DNA of 64,000 nt. It comes from Rubrobacter_A sp965214435. GTDB taxonomy: Bacteria; Actinomycetota; Rubrobacteria; Rubrobacterales; Rubrobacteraceae. Location: NCBI GenBank assembly GCA_965214435.1, contig OZ243960.1, positions 2,356,001-2,420,000 on the forward strand, read 5' to 3'. Positions 26,520-35,674 of the stretch are shown here, piece by piece. The stretch's first letter is position 1. The number at the start of each line of letters is the position of its first letter. Below the pieces are notes generated by a model. That model was not told the origin of the DNA, did not search any database, and saw only the letters and a list, made by a program, of their open reading frames with translations. A program made the position numbers and the translations under genes.

Positions 26520-26666
26520 GTGCAGGACGCTATGAACGCGATAGCCCGAGGAACCAGGAAGGTCTTTGAGAGGCCGGGAGTGGCCGCAGCCTTCTACATG
26601 ACGGCTTTGACCGCCGTACTCGTTAGCATGGCGCTCGGTCTCGGGGGCGAGGAAGACGAGGAGTAG
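26520..26666 (+). CDS. 48-residue single-helix membrane peptide
   Basis: The product starts MQDAMNAIARGTRKVFERPG, has one hydrophobic helix (AAAFYMTALTAVLVSMALGLG, about residues 22-42) and ends in an acidic GEEDEE tail. The start GTG 26520 has a strong AAGGAGG exactly 8 bases upstream, and a promoter and a terminator-like hairpin bracket the gene. A positive N-terminus and acidic C-terminus suggest a cytoplasmic N-side. No family is recognised. It is not obviously a toxin; a stress or regulatory membrane peptide is a guess. Confidence 0.65.
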   Translation: MQDAMNAIARGTRKVFERPGVAAAFYMTALTAVLVSMALGLGGEEDEE

Positions 26667-26671
26667 CCACC

Positions 26672-26701
26672 AGCCGCTCACGCGCTAGTGCGCGAACGGC
26701 T
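26672..26701. terminator. Stem-loop between convergent genes
   Basis: AGCCG (26672-26676) pairs with CGGCT (26697-26701), enclosing a second stem CGCGC (26681-26685) and GCGCG (26690-26694) with a TAGT loop. It lies between the small peptide gene and nicotinate phosphoribosyltransferase. There is no U-tract. Confidence 0.4.
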
Positions 26702-26703
26702 AC

Positions 26704-27873
26704 TCAGAGGGCGTAGTCTCCGCTAGAAAGCTGTTCGAGGACCCGCTCGCGGATTACGGAGACTTCCTGCTCGGTGGCGCGGAGTTCCTCCAGCGGTAAG
26801 AGTAGGTCTTGTGCACCTTCCGGCGGCTCTTTCTCGGCGGGCAGAATACGGCGGCTGCCGTCCGGCAGTCCCAGGAGGCGTTTGCGACCGCTCCACTTGC
26901 CGCGCTTGGAGCGGGTCTCGCCCTCGACCTCGACGATGTCTAAAGAGAAGTCGATTACCGGGGCGGCGGCTATCGAACCGCCGACGCCGTAAGCGTCGCA
27001 GAATGGGTTCAGTTCCAGAATATCGTCCACCCCGACCCCGCCGGAAGCGAAGATCTTCACGTGCTCAAAGCCCCGGCGGTCGAGCTCCCAGCGGATCTCG
27101 CGCATCAAGTCCCCGAAGTTACCCTTGCGGCTCCCCGGCGTGTCGAGCCGGACGGCGAAGATAGAGTCCGGGATAGTCTCGGCTGCTATGAGCGCCCCGA
27201 ACTTCTCGTCGTCGAACGTGTCTATGAGGATCGTCCGGGGCACTTCTTTTTCGATGTGCCGGTCGAACGCCCGGGTCGCCTCGGCGGTGGAGCCTAGGAC
27301 GAGGGCCAGGGCGTGCGGGAGGGTGCCGCTGGCCGGGATACCGAGCCGTTCGGCGCCTAGAGAGCCCGCGACCCCGTCGCAGCCGCCGATGTAAGCGGCC
27401 CGCTCTATCATCGGCATGATCGCCGGGTGCATCCGGCGCGCCCCGAACGAGGTCACCGGCCGCCCGTCCGCCGCCAGCCGGCAGCGCGCCGCCCCGGTCG
27501 CAACCCCCGATGCCTGACAGAGAAAACCCAGAATGGCCGTCTCGTGCTCGCCGAAAGACCCGTAAGGGCCGCTGAGGGTCATTACAGGCTCCTGCGGCCG
27601 GCAGATGGTCCCCTCCGGCACCGACCGCACCTCGGCTTCCGTATTGTCCTCGAACAACCGGGCGACCTCGTCCAGACCCGCGACCACGAACCACTCGTCG
27701 AGGTCCGCGGACTTCAGGGTGATCTCCGTGTGGACGCGGGTACCTTCTTTGCCTTCGCCCCGGAGTACCTGCATCGTGCGGTGGAAGTAGACGTCGGCAA
27801 CCCTGGCGGACTTTATCTCTTCCGGAGAAGCCGTATTAAAGCCGAGGTTCGTGTCGCTGCTCTCTCCTTGCAA
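26704..27873 (-). CDS. Nicotinate phosphoribosyltransferase-like protein
   Basis: A 389-residue NAPRTase-superfamily enzyme. Conserved points are SARVADVYFHRT near the N-terminus, GARRMHPAI, GTLPHALALVLGS, LIDTFDDEK, AVRLDTPGSRKGN (the phosphate-binding loop region) and FASGGVGVDDI. It makes nicotinate mononucleotide for NAD salvage. This short, archaeal/actinobacterial type lacks the long C-terminal part of classic PncB. TTG 27873 has AGAAGGG about 6 bases upstream. It is divergent from gamma-glutamyltransferase with 51 bases between starts. Confidence 0.87.
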   Translation of the reverse strand: MQGESSDTNLGFNTASPEEIKSARVADVYFHRTMQVLRGEGKEGTRVHTEITLKSADLDEWFVVAGLDEVARLFEDNTEAEVRSVPEGTICRPQEPVMTLSGPYGSFGEHETAILGFLCQASGVATGAARCRLAADGRPVTSFGARRMHPAIMPMIERAAYIGGCDGVAGSLGAERLGIPASGTLPHALALVLGSTAEATRAFDRHIEKEVPRTILIDTFDDEKFGALIAAETIPDSIFAVRLDTPGSRKGNFGDLMREIRWELDRRGFEHVKIFASGGVGVDDILELNPFCDAYGVGGSIAAAPVIDFSLDIVEVEGETRSKRGKWSGRKRLLGLPDGSRRILPAEKEPPEGAQDLLLPLEELRATEQEVSVIRERVLEQLSSGDYAL

Positions 27874-27910
27874 GCCGTACCCTTCTCCCGTTTAGCGGTT
27901 GTGGAACGTG

Positions 27911-27916
27911 TATCAT
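27911..27916 (+). promoter_or_regulatory. -10 box placing the GGT transcript at its start codon
   Basis: TATCAT ends 8 bases before ATG 27925, and no SD precedes that ATG. The start of transcription would coincide with the start codon, giving a leaderless message. The -35 is weak. Confidence 0.4.
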
Positions 27917-27924
27917 AGCCGCTT

Positions 27925-29475
27925 ATGGAAGTCTCTGGTGGAACAAAAGGATTTGCCGCCGCGGCCGGCACCCCGTACGCGGCCGAGGCCGCTACGGAGG
28001 TCTATACCGCTGGTGGCAACGCCGCCGACGCCGCCGTGGCCGCGGCCGCCGCGGTAAGCGTCACCGAGCCGCTAATGAGCTCTATCGGGGGCGGAGGGTT
28101 CGCCCTTGTCCGGAGACCTTCCGGAGAAGCCGAGCTTATAGATTACTACGATGTGATGCCGGGCAAGGGCCTGCCAGAGTCGGCGTTTGGGGCCGGCGGG
28201 CACCCGCTGTCTGTGGTATTGAAGTACGGGGCTGGGGTCAACTCGACCGTGGGAGCGGCTTCCTCGGCGGTGCCCGGGGCGCTCCGGGGCTGGGAAGCGC
28301 TACTCCACCGGCACGGTACGATGCCGCTCCGGGAGGTACTCGCACCGGCCATACGGCTCGCCCGGAGCGGCTTTCTGCTGTGCAAGACCAGTGGTTTCTG
28401 GTTTGAAGTTGCCGAAGAGGTGCTCGCACTTACCCCGGAGACGAAAAAGAACTTCTACACCGGCGGAAAAGGTGACCGGGTGTACCGCGAGGGTGAAAGA
28501 ATGAGCTTTCCGGAACTCGCGGAGACCTTTGAGGCCATCGGGGAAGAGGGTGTAGAGCTTTTCTATACCGGGGCGCTGGCGCGGGAAATTTCGGAGTACA
28601 TCCTGGGGTTGGGCGGGATCATCACGGAGGAGGACCTGGCCGGGTACCGGGTGGAAATCCGGACTCCGCTCACCACCGATTACCACGGCGCAACCGTCTA
28701 CACCAACGGGCCGCCATCCGCCGGCGGCCCGACCCTCGCCCAGATACTGCGGGTGATCTCCGCCTACGACGTCGCAGGGCTATCCGGCTCCGAGTACGTC
28801 CGTCTCCTATCCGGCGCCATGCGGCGCGCGCTCGACGACCGCGCCACAGCCTACACCGAGGGCTCGGAGAACACCCGGGTCGCCGAGCGTCTCACCGGGG
28901 AGGAGTACGCCAAAAAACAACGGGAACGCATATTCGGCTCGCCCAACACCACGCACCTCTCGTGCGTGGACGCGAGCGGCCTGGCCGTATCCGTCACCGC
29001 CAGCATGGGTTACGGCTCCGGTATCACGATTCCCGGTACCGGCATCTGGATGGGCAATACTCTGGGCGAGCCTGAGCTAAACCCGAAGGGTTTCCACGCG
29101 CTCACGCCGGGAGAACGTCTGATCTCCAGCATGAGCCCGACTATCATGGACTCCGCGGACGGCGGCCTCGTGGCCCTCGGGTCTCCGGGCGCCTCCCGCA
29201 TCCCGACCGCCATCCTCCAGACGCTCGTGGGCGTGCTCGACTTCGGGATGCCGCTAAAAGCCGCCGTAAACCACCCACGCCTCCACGCCGAAGGCGACCT
29301 CCTCGCCTACGAAGCCGGCTCTCCAAAGGCCGACCTGGACGCTTACGGGAACGTCCTCTCTTACGACGAGCCCTCGATGTTCTTCGGCGGGGTCAACGCT
29401 GTCCGGCTAACACCTGAGGGCATCTTCGAGGCCGCCGCCGACCCCCGGCGCTCCGGCGGGTCGGCTCTGGTATAG
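27925..29475 (+). CDS. Gamma-glutamyltransferase family protein
   Basis: A 516-residue Ntn-hydrolase proenzyme. The large-subunit motif GGNAADAAVAAAAAVSVTEP is near residue 32. The autoprocessing site is NTTHLSCVD with probable nucleophile Thr342, and GSPGASRIPTAILQ and PRLHAEGD follow in the small subunit. There is no signal peptide, unlike periplasmic or secreted GGTs, so it may act inside the cell, for example on gamma-glutamyl intermediates. It is followed after three bases by arginase, suggesting an amino-acid catabolic pair. Confidence 0.87.
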   Translation: MEVSGGTKGFAAAAGTPYAAEAATEVYTAGGNAADAAVAAAAAVSVTEPLMSSIGGGGFALVRRPSGEAELIDYYDVMPGKGLPESAFGAGGHPLSVVLKYGAGVNSTVGAASSAVPGALRGWEALLHRHGTMPLREVLAPAIRLARSGFLLCKTSGFWFEVAEEVLALTPETKKNFYTGGKGDRVYREGERMSFPELAETFEAIGEEGVELFYTGALAREISEYILGLGGIITEEDLAGYRVEIRTPLTTDYHGATVYTNGPPSAGGPTLAQILRVISAYDVAGLSGSEYVRLLSGAMRRALDDRATAYTEGSENTRVAERLTGEEYAKKQRERIFGSPNTTHLSCVDASGLAVSVTASMGYGSGITIPGTGIWMGNTLGEPELNPKGFHALTPGERLISSMSPTIMDSADGGLVALGSPGASRIPTAILQTLVGVLDFGMPLKAAVNHPRLHAEGDLLAYEAGSPKADLDAYGNVLSYDEPSMFFGGVNAVRLTPEGIFEAAADPRRSGGSALV

Positions 29476-29478
29476 CAG

Positions 29479-30402
29479 GTGGCAGCCGACGAACAGCGCG
29501 TTCCCGTGACGATACTCGGGGTGCCGATAGACCTCGGCCAGGACCGCCGGGGCGTGGACATGGGGCCGAGCGCCATCCGCTACGCCCGGCTGCGGGAGGC
29601 GCTGGAAGACCTCGGGTATCCGGTGACCGACGCCGGTAACGTCGAGACCCCGATCCCGGAGCTAGTAGAGCCGGACGAGGGGGTGCGCCACCTCGGGGCC
29701 GTCCGGGACGTCTGCGGGGCGGTCGCTGCCCGGGCGGCGGGAATAGTCTCAGAGGGGAACTTCCCGGTCTTTCTCGGCGGGGATCACTCTATTTCGATCG
29801 GGACCGTATCCGGTGTGGCCGGCGGAGTCGGCGGGCGGACCGGGGTGATCTGGCTGGACGCCCACGCGGACTTCAACACCCCGGAGACTTCGCCGTCAGG
29901 GAACCTGCACGGTATGCCGCTCGCAACCCTGACCGGCCACGGACACCCGGAACTCGTCGGCATCGGCGGGGAGGGGGCCAGCGTGCGTACCGAGGACATT
30001 GTGGTCATAGGTCTGCGGTCCGTGGATTTGGAGGAGCGGCGGCTACTGGAGAAAGCCGGCGTCCGGACCTACACCATGAAGGAGATCGACGCCTACGGCG
30101 CGGCGCGGGTGGTCCGGGAGGCACTCCGGTACCTCTCGCACCTCGACCGGGTGCACCTCTCTTTCGACCTCGACGTAATAGACCCCGAGGTCGCACCGGG
30201 CGTGGGCACGCCGGTGCGCGGCGGCCTGACCTACCGGGAGGCCCATCTCGTCATGGAACTGATAAACGAGTCCGGTCTCGTAACATCCCTCGACGTGGTA
30301 GAGACCAACCCGATACTCGACGTGCGTAACGGTACGGCGACCCTGGCCGTCGAGCTACTGGCGAGCTTGATGGGCCGGCGCATCCTGGAGGTACCGGGGT
30401 AG
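29479..30402 (+). CDS. rocF: Arginase
   Basis: A 307-residue ureohydrolase. The arginase N-terminus ILGVPIDLGQDRRGVDMGP is clear (agmatinases differ), with manganese motifs GGDHSISIGT, WLDAHADFNTPETSPSGN and SFDLDVIDPEVAPGVGTP. It converts arginine to ornithine and urea. GTG 29479 lies three bases after the gamma-glutamyltransferase stop without an SD, so translation is probably coupled. A YfcC-type carrier, a group that includes basic amino-acid exchangers, is encoded 6.5 kb away. Confidence 0.92.
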   Translation: MAADEQRVPVTILGVPIDLGQDRRGVDMGPSAIRYARLREALEDLGYPVTDAGNVETPIPELVEPDEGVRHLGAVRDVCGAVAARAAGIVSEGNFPVFLGGDHSISIGTVSGVAGGVGGRTGVIWLDAHADFNTPETSPSGNLHGMPLATLTGHGHPELVGIGGEGASVRTEDIVVIGLRSVDLEERRLLEKAGVRTYTMKEIDAYGAARVVREALRYLSHLDRVHLSFDLDVIDPEVAPGVGTPVRGGLTYREAHLVMELINESGLVTSLDVVETNPILDVRNGTATLAVELLASLMGRRILEVPG

Positions 30403-30414
30403 CCGCCGAGCGGT

Positions 30415-31890
30415 TTACTTGCGCCAGAAACCTGGGGTCAGGAGGGCGAGGGCGGTTATGATCTCCAGCCGCCCGAGCAGCATGCAGGCGGTGAGCACGC
30501 CGCGCCCGAAGGTGCTGACGACCGCGTAGCTCTCCGAAGCCCCGACCTGTCCGAGGCCGGGGCCGATCACGTTCAGGGTGGCGGCTACCGCGGTAGCCGC
30601 GGAGACTAGTGTTAGATCCGGTTGGACGGCTACCAGGAACGTGGCGGCGGCGAAGGTCAGTATCCAGGCGGCGAACAGCCCGAGAACCGCTATACGGGTG
30701 CGCTCCGGGATCACGCGGTCACCGAGCTTGACCGGCGTTATCGCCTGCGGGTGTACGCTGCGGAGCAGGTCCGCGACGATGGTTTTAAAGACGATGATCG
30801 TCCGGATCACCTTGATCCCACCCGCCGTTGAGCCGGCGCACCCACCGACGAACATCAGGAGTACGAGCGTAAACTTCGCCCCGGCCTCCCACCCGTCGAA
30901 GTCCGCCGTAACGTAGCCCGTCGTGGTCATTATGCTAACGACGGCGAAAGCCGCTTCCCGGAACGCCTCGCCCCATGAGTTCCCGTACGGACCTTCCAGG
31001 ATGAGTACTCCCCACACAAAGACGATGGCCCCGGCCAGTATGCCGAGGTACGACAGAAGCTCCCGGTCCATCAGGACGCCGGGCCTGCGCTGGGTGTAGA
31101 GGAGAAAGTAGATCGAGAACGACACCGCCGAGAGCGTCATAAACACTATGAGGACGGTCTCTATCGCCACAGAGTCGTAGAACCCGACGGAAGCGTTTTT
31201 GGGGTTAAACCCTCCGGTGGCTATGGTAGTAAACGTGTGAACCACCGCGTCGTAAAGGTTCATGCCGGCCAAAAGGAGCGCTACAGTCTCCGCCAAAGAA
31301 AGTACCAGGTAGATGACCAGAAGGCTCTTTGCGGTATCCGCGATGCGGGGGGTAAAGCGGGTATGGGTTATACCGGAGACTTCGGCGCTAAGGAGACGGG
31401 CGGCCCCGAAACCGAGCACCGGGGCGACCCCGACGAACAGAACCACGATCCCGATACCACCGAGCCACTGGGTCAGGCTGCGCCAGAACAGGATGGAGGG
31501 GCTCTGGGCTTCTATGTCCGAAAGCAGCGTGGCCCCGGTGGTCGTAAAGCCGCTCATCGACTCGAAGGTCGAGGCCATGACGCCTCGAAACGTTCCCTCT
31601 ATTAGGTAAGGAACCCCGCCGAGAACTGCGGCGAGGAGCCAGGCCAGCGTAACCGCCAGCAGCACGTCGCGGTTTGTAACGTAGTCTATTGACCGGCGGG
31701 AAGCGGGCCTGGTTGCCCGGAGACCCGCATACCCGGCAGCCACCATCCCGGCCGCCGGTAGGAGAAAGCTCGGCCACGAGCCGTCGCTGTAACCCACCGA
31801 CAGCAGGAGCGGGGCGAGCAGTGATACCCCGAGGGCCAGGACGACGCCCGCGCTGATCCGGGCTATTATCCTGAAGTTCACCCGCAGCAT
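30415..31890 (-). CDS. trkH: TrkH-family potassium uptake channel subunit (first of two)
   Basis: A 491-residue membrane protein with four M1-P-M2 repeats. Filter regions are visible: SMSGFTTTGATL, TIATGGFNPKN, TTTGYVTADFDG and NVIGPGLGQVG, each with the filter glycine. It forms the K+ pathway and is gated by TrkA. It is the last gene of trkA-trkH-trkH on the minus strand, eight bases after the other trkH. Its stop is 12 bases from the arginase stop. Confidence 0.9.
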   Translation of the reverse strand: MLRVNFRIIARISAGVVLALGVSLLAPLLLSVGYSDGSWPSFLLPAAGMVAAGYAGLRATRPASRRSIDYVTNRDVLLAVTLAWLLAAVLGGVPYLIEGTFRGVMASTFESMSGFTTTGATLLSDIEAQSPSILFWRSLTQWLGGIGIVVLFVGVAPVLGFGAARLLSAEVSGITHTRFTPRIADTAKSLLVIYLVLSLAETVALLLAGMNLYDAVVHTFTTIATGGFNPKNASVGFYDSVAIETVLIVFMTLSAVSFSIYFLLYTQRRPGVLMDRELLSYLGILAGAIVFVWGVLILEGPYGNSWGEAFREAAFAVVSIMTTTGYVTADFDGWEAGAKFTLVLLMFVGGCAGSTAGGIKVIRTIIVFKTIVADLLRSVHPQAITPVKLGDRVIPERTRIAVLGLFAAWILTFAAATFLVAVQPDLTLVSAATAVAATLNVIGPGLGQVGASESYAVVSTFGRGVLTACMLLGRLEIITALALLTPGFWRK

Positions 31891-31898
31891 CTAGCTGG

Positions 31899-33341
31899 CT
31901 ACCGCCGCCAGAACTCGGGAGAGAAGATCACGAGCACGGTAAACAACTCCAGCCGCCCGAGCAGCATAAACAGGGTCAGCGTTATTTTGCCCACGGTGGG
32001 TAGTTCCGCGTAGAAGCTGGCGCTTCCGACCGGCCCAAGGGCCGTGCCGGTGATGTTCAGGCAGGCGAAGACCGAGTTAAACGCCGCAGCCGCCGGTACG
32101 CCGTAGACCGACATCACCAGCGTCCCGATTATCAGGGTGGCGACGTAGAGAAAGAAGAACCCCAGGAAGCTCGACCGGAACCTCTCGGAGATTACCCGGT
32201 CGCCGAGTCTCAAGGGTGTTATGGCCCGCGGGTGGAGCATCCGGAAGATGTCCTGGCCGGCGTGCTTGACGAGCAGTACGACCCGGATCACCTTGATCCC
32301 GCCGGTCGTAGAGCCGGCGCAGCCGCCTATCGCCATCAGGACCATGAGCAGACTGGTGGACAAAGGGTCCCAGTTGTTCCAGTCCGCCGTGCTGAACGCC
32401 GTGCCGGTGAGCAGGGCAGCGCTCTGGAATACGGCTTCCCGCAGCGCGGTGAGCGGTGAACGATAGTCGTAGGCGTACAGCGTGATCGTCATGAGAACCG
32501 CGCTGGCCGCGAATATACCCAGGTAGGCCCGCACCTCCACGTTGCGGTAGACCTGCCAGAACCTGCCCTGGGACGCCCGGAAATACAGAGCGAAGCTCGC
32601 TCCGGAGAGCAGCATGCCGATGATAACCGCGATCTCGATGGGTAGGGAATCGAAAGCCGCTATGGAGTTCGAGCGGGTCGAGTAGCCTCCGGTCGAGACC
32701 GTTGTCAGGGCGTGGTTTACGGCGTCAAAGGGGCTCATGCCGAACAGGAAAAGCGTCACCATACCACCAAGCGTCAGGCCGCCATAGACGTAGATCAGGA
32801 TCTTCGCCGTGTCCCGGATGCGGGGCGTGAACCTTTCCGGTATCGGGTTCGCCATCTCCGCCGAGAATAGTTGCCCGGCCCCGAACCCGACCAGCGGAGC
32901 GACCGCGACGAACAGCAGCACGATCCCTATTCCACCGGTCCACTGCGAGAGGCTTCGCCACAGCAAGAGCGACGGGGCGACGTCTTCGGGTACGAGGACC
33001 GTCGAGGCCCCGGTAGTCGTAAAGCCCGCCATCGACTCGAAAAAAGCGTCTATGGGCGTCATAAGCCCTGAAAGCGTGTACGGCAGAGCCCCGACCGCCG
33101 CGACCCCGATCCAGCCGAATACCACTATCAAGAACACGTCCCGGATCGAGGTGTAACTGTCGGGCTCGTAGGTTAAGTAGAATATCGCCGCCCCGAGCGT
33201 CAGCGCGGCCGCCGCCGGTATAAAGAACATCGACGCGTTGCCGTCGGAGACCACCACGGAGAAGAGCGCCGGCACCAGCATCGCGACCCCGACGGCCGCG
33301 ACTATAGCCCCGATCGCGTTGACTACTACCCTCGGGTGCAC
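31899..33341 (-). CDS. trkH: TrkH-family potassium uptake channel subunit (second of two)
   Basis: A 480-residue paralogue of its neighbour, with filter segments SMAGFTTTGAS, TTVSTGGYS, LTGTAFSTADWN and CLNITGTALGPVG. The third loop (TGTAF) differs from the other TrkH (TTTGY), so the two pores may differ in ion preference or affinity. It starts five bases after trkA. The tandem pair could form mixed or alternative channels with one shared TrkA. Confidence 0.9.
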   Translation of the reverse strand: MHPRVVVNAIGAIVAAVGVAMLVPALFSVVVSDGNASMFFIPAAAALTLGAAIFYLTYEPDSYTSIRDVFLIVVFGWIGVAAVGALPYTLSGLMTPIDAFFESMAGFTTTGASTVLVPEDVAPSLLLWRSLSQWTGGIGIVLLFVAVAPLVGFGAGQLFSAEMANPIPERFTPRIRDTAKILIYVYGGLTLGGMVTLFLFGMSPFDAVNHALTTVSTGGYSTRSNSIAAFDSLPIEIAVIIGMLLSGASFALYFRASQGRFWQVYRNVEVRAYLGIFAASAVLMTITLYAYDYRSPLTALREAVFQSAALLTGTAFSTADWNNWDPLSTSLLMVLMAIGGCAGSTTGGIKVIRVVLLVKHAGQDIFRMLHPRAITPLRLGDRVISERFRSSFLGFFFLYVATLIIGTLVMSVYGVPAAAAFNSVFACLNITGTALGPVGSASFYAELPTVGKITLTLFMLLGRLELFTVLVIFSPEFWRR

Positions 33342-33346
33342 CGCCG

Positions 33347-34681
33347 CTAGGAACCGAAGAGGTGTTCGACCTCGTCCACGGCCGACTCGACGGTAAAGAC
33401 CACGACGTCGTCGCCCCTCTGCAACCGGTCCTGGCCGGTCGGGATAATGATCTCCCCGTCCCGCAGAACGGCCCCGACGATAGCGCCGTCCGGGAACCCG
33501 ACCTCCGAGAGCTGCTTGCCGGCCACGCGGCAGTCTTTCGGGACGCCGAGCTCTATAATCTCCGCCCCGTTCTCCAGCAGACTGACGGCCACGACCTCAC
33601 CCTGGCGCACGAAGCGCAGGATGGCACCGGCGGTTAACAGGCGCGGCGCTATGGAGATGTCCACCCCGAGCGCCTCGGAGAGCGGCGCGAACTCCGCCCG
33701 GCTGGTTACCGACACGGTCAGCCGGGCTCCGAGTTGGCGGGCGTACATGCTGGCGAGGAGGTTCGAGCGGTCGTCCCCGGTGCACGCTACAAAGGCGTCG
33801 ACCCGGTTTACGCCCTCCTGGAGCAGAAAGTCTCGCGAGACGCCCTCGTCGTGGAGGACGAGCCCTTTGCGGAGCCGGGAGGCGACGTAGCGCGCTCGCT
33901 CCTCCTCCTTCTCGATCACCTTGACCGAGACGCCGTCTTGTTCAAGGGCGAGGGCGAGCCGCAACCCGATACGGCCGCCGCCGAAGATCATGACCTCCTC
34001 GACTTTCTGCGTGTTGTGGGCGACGGCCCCGACAACCTTGTGGATGTGGCGCTGCTCGCTGAGAAGGAACACGTGGTCTTTTTCCCGGAGCACCGTGTTG
34101 CCGCGGGGTACGATCGTCTGGTCTTTTCGCACGACGCCGACTATGAGGCTGCGCTCCGGCAACTCCACGTCCTTGACCTCCCGCCCCACGGCCGGTGAAT
34201 CCTCCGTCAGCAATACCTCCGCCACCTCGATGCTGCGGTCGGCGAAAGTCTCGACGTTAACCGAACCCGGCACCCTTAGAGCCTCCCGGATCTCCTCCGC
34301 CGCCGCCCTCTCGGGGTGTATAACGAAGTCTATGCCGAGCACGTCGCGGGAGAACGGGCTCTTGGAGTCGTAGTAGTCGTTGTTCCTGAGCCGGGCCACG
34401 GTCCGGGTTACACCCTGGGATTTAGCCACCAGACAAGCCGTGATGTTTACCTCGTCGGAGTTGGTTACCGCGACGAGCAACTCGGACTTTTTCGCCCCGA
34501 CCTCCGCCAGAAGTTTCGGGCTCGCCCCGTTGCCCTGTATTACTAGGGCGTCTAGCTGATCCGTGGACCGGTCCACCAGGGTCTCGTTCTGCTCGACCAC
34601 CACCACGTCGTGACCCTCGCGCGAGAGCATCTGGGCCGCGCTGAAACCGACCTCACCAGCACCTACTATAAGAACCCGCAT
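33347..34681 (-). CDS. trkA: TrkA, cytosolic NAD-binding regulator of potassium uptake
   Basis: A 444-residue protein with two RCK units: GAGEVGFSAAQMLSREGHDVVVVE (Rossmann loop, first half) and FGGGRIGLRLALALEQDGVSVKVIE (second half), each followed by an RCK-C subdomain. It binds NAD(H) or ATP and gates TrkH. ATG 34681 has AGGAG immediately upstream. It is the first gene of the potassium operon, so stoichiometry may be set here. Confidence 0.92.
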   Translation of the reverse strand: MRVLIVGAGEVGFSAAQMLSREGHDVVVVEQNETLVDRSTDQLDALVIQGNGASPKLLAEVGAKKSELLVAVTNSDEVNITACLVAKSQGVTRTVARLRNNDYYDSKSPFSRDVLGIDFVIHPERAAAEEIREALRVPGSVNVETFADRSIEVAEVLLTEDSPAVGREVKDVELPERSLIVGVVRKDQTIVPRGNTVLREKDHVFLLSEQRHIHKVVGAVAHNTQKVEEVMIFGGGRIGLRLALALEQDGVSVKVIEKEEERARYVASRLRKGLVLHDEGVSRDFLLQEGVNRVDAFVACTGDDRSNLLASMYARQLGARLTVSVTSRAEFAPLSEALGVDISIAPRLLTAGAILRFVRQGEVVAVSLLENGAEIIELGVPKDCRVAGKQLSEVGFPDGAIVGAVLRDGEIIIPTGQDRLQRGDDVVVFTVESAVDEVEHLFGS

Positions 34682-34742
34682 CTCTCCTGATTTCTCCCGG
34701 CAACGATATTCAATACACCCGGAAGACCGGGCCGACGCACTA

Positions 34743-34771
34743 AGTATAGCGCCGGCCGGCGGCTATTAAAT
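34743..34771 (-). promoter_or_regulatory. Putative promoter of the trk operon
   Basis: On the minus strand a TATACT -10 (34743-34748) follows a weak TTTAAT -35 after about 16 bases. The spacer contains the palindrome GCCGGCCGGC, which could be an operator. The leader to trkA is about 55 bases. Confidence 0.35.
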
Positions 34772-34793
34772 AATCGTGCCTTAAACTCCCGCT

Positions 34794-35672
34794 CTAGGAG
34801 GCGACGCCTAGAGCGTCGGCGACCAACTCAGCCACCTCCGAGGGGTTTGTGGCCGCCCGGATACCGGAGCGCTGGAGCGCGGCGCTCTTGGCCTCGGCGG
34901 TGCTTTCCCCGCCGGAGACGATGGCCCCGGCATGGCCCATGGTCTTGCCCTCGGGCGCGGTAAAGCCCGCGATGTAGGCCACGACAGGAATGGTCATCTC
35001 GCTCTGGACGTACTCGGCGGCGAGCTGCTCGGCGTTGCCCCCGATCTCCCCGATCATCACGGCGCATTCTGTGTCTGGGTCTTCCTCGAACATCCGCAAT
35101 ATCTCGATAAAGTTACTCCCAATAATAGGATCTCCCCCGATACCGACCGCCGTCGTCTGTCCGATGTCCTTTTGTGTCAACTCATTAACAACCTGATACG
35201 TTAGCGTGCCGCTGCGGGAGACGACGCCGACGTTGCCGGGAGTAAAGATGTCGCGGGGCATTATGGAGACGTTGGACTTTTCGGGGGAGATGGCGCCGGG
35301 GCAGTTCGGACCGATAAGCGTCGCGCCTTTTATCGGCAGGTAGTTCGAAACCTTCATCATGTCGTGGACCGGCACGCCCTCGGTGATGCAGCAGACGGTG
35401 TCTATGCCGGAGTCCAGGGCTTCGAATATAGCATCCCCGCAGACCGCGGCCGGCACGAAGATAACGCTCGCGTTCGCCCCGGTTTCGGCTACGGCCTCCT
35501 CGACGGTGTTAAAAACCGGTACTCCCTGGCTTTCTCCGCCGCCCTTGCCGGGGGTTACGCCGGCCACGACCTGGGTGCCGCTCTCCAGCATCCGGCCGGT
35601 ATGAAAAGCACCTTCCCGGCCGGTGATGCCCTGCACCACCAGGCGGGTGTTCTCGTCTACCAGTATCGACAC
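34794..35672 (-). CDS. sucD: Succinyl-CoA ligase alpha subunit
   Basis: A 292-residue CoA-binding protein: VVQGITGREGAFHTGRM, GGDPIIGSNFIEIL and the phosphohistidine loop GHAGAIVSGGESTAEAK near residue 243. Together with sucC it makes succinate and ATP or GTP from succinyl-CoA in the TCA cycle. It starts two bases after sucC. Confidence 0.94.
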   Translation of the reverse strand: MSILVDENTRLVVQGITGREGAFHTGRMLESGTQVVAGVTPGKGGGESQGVPVFNTVEEAVAETGANASVIFVPAAVCGDAIFEALDSGIDTVCCITEGVPVHDMMKVSNYLPIKGATLIGPNCPGAISPEKSNVSIMPRDIFTPGNVGVVSRSGTLTYQVVNELTQKDIGQTTAVGIGGDPIIGSNFIEILRMFEEDPDTECAVMIGEIGGNAEQLAAEYVQSEMTIPVVAYIAGFTAPEGKTMGHAGAIVSGGESTAEAKSAALQRSGIRAATNPSEVAELVADALGVAS

Positions 35673-35674
35673 GC

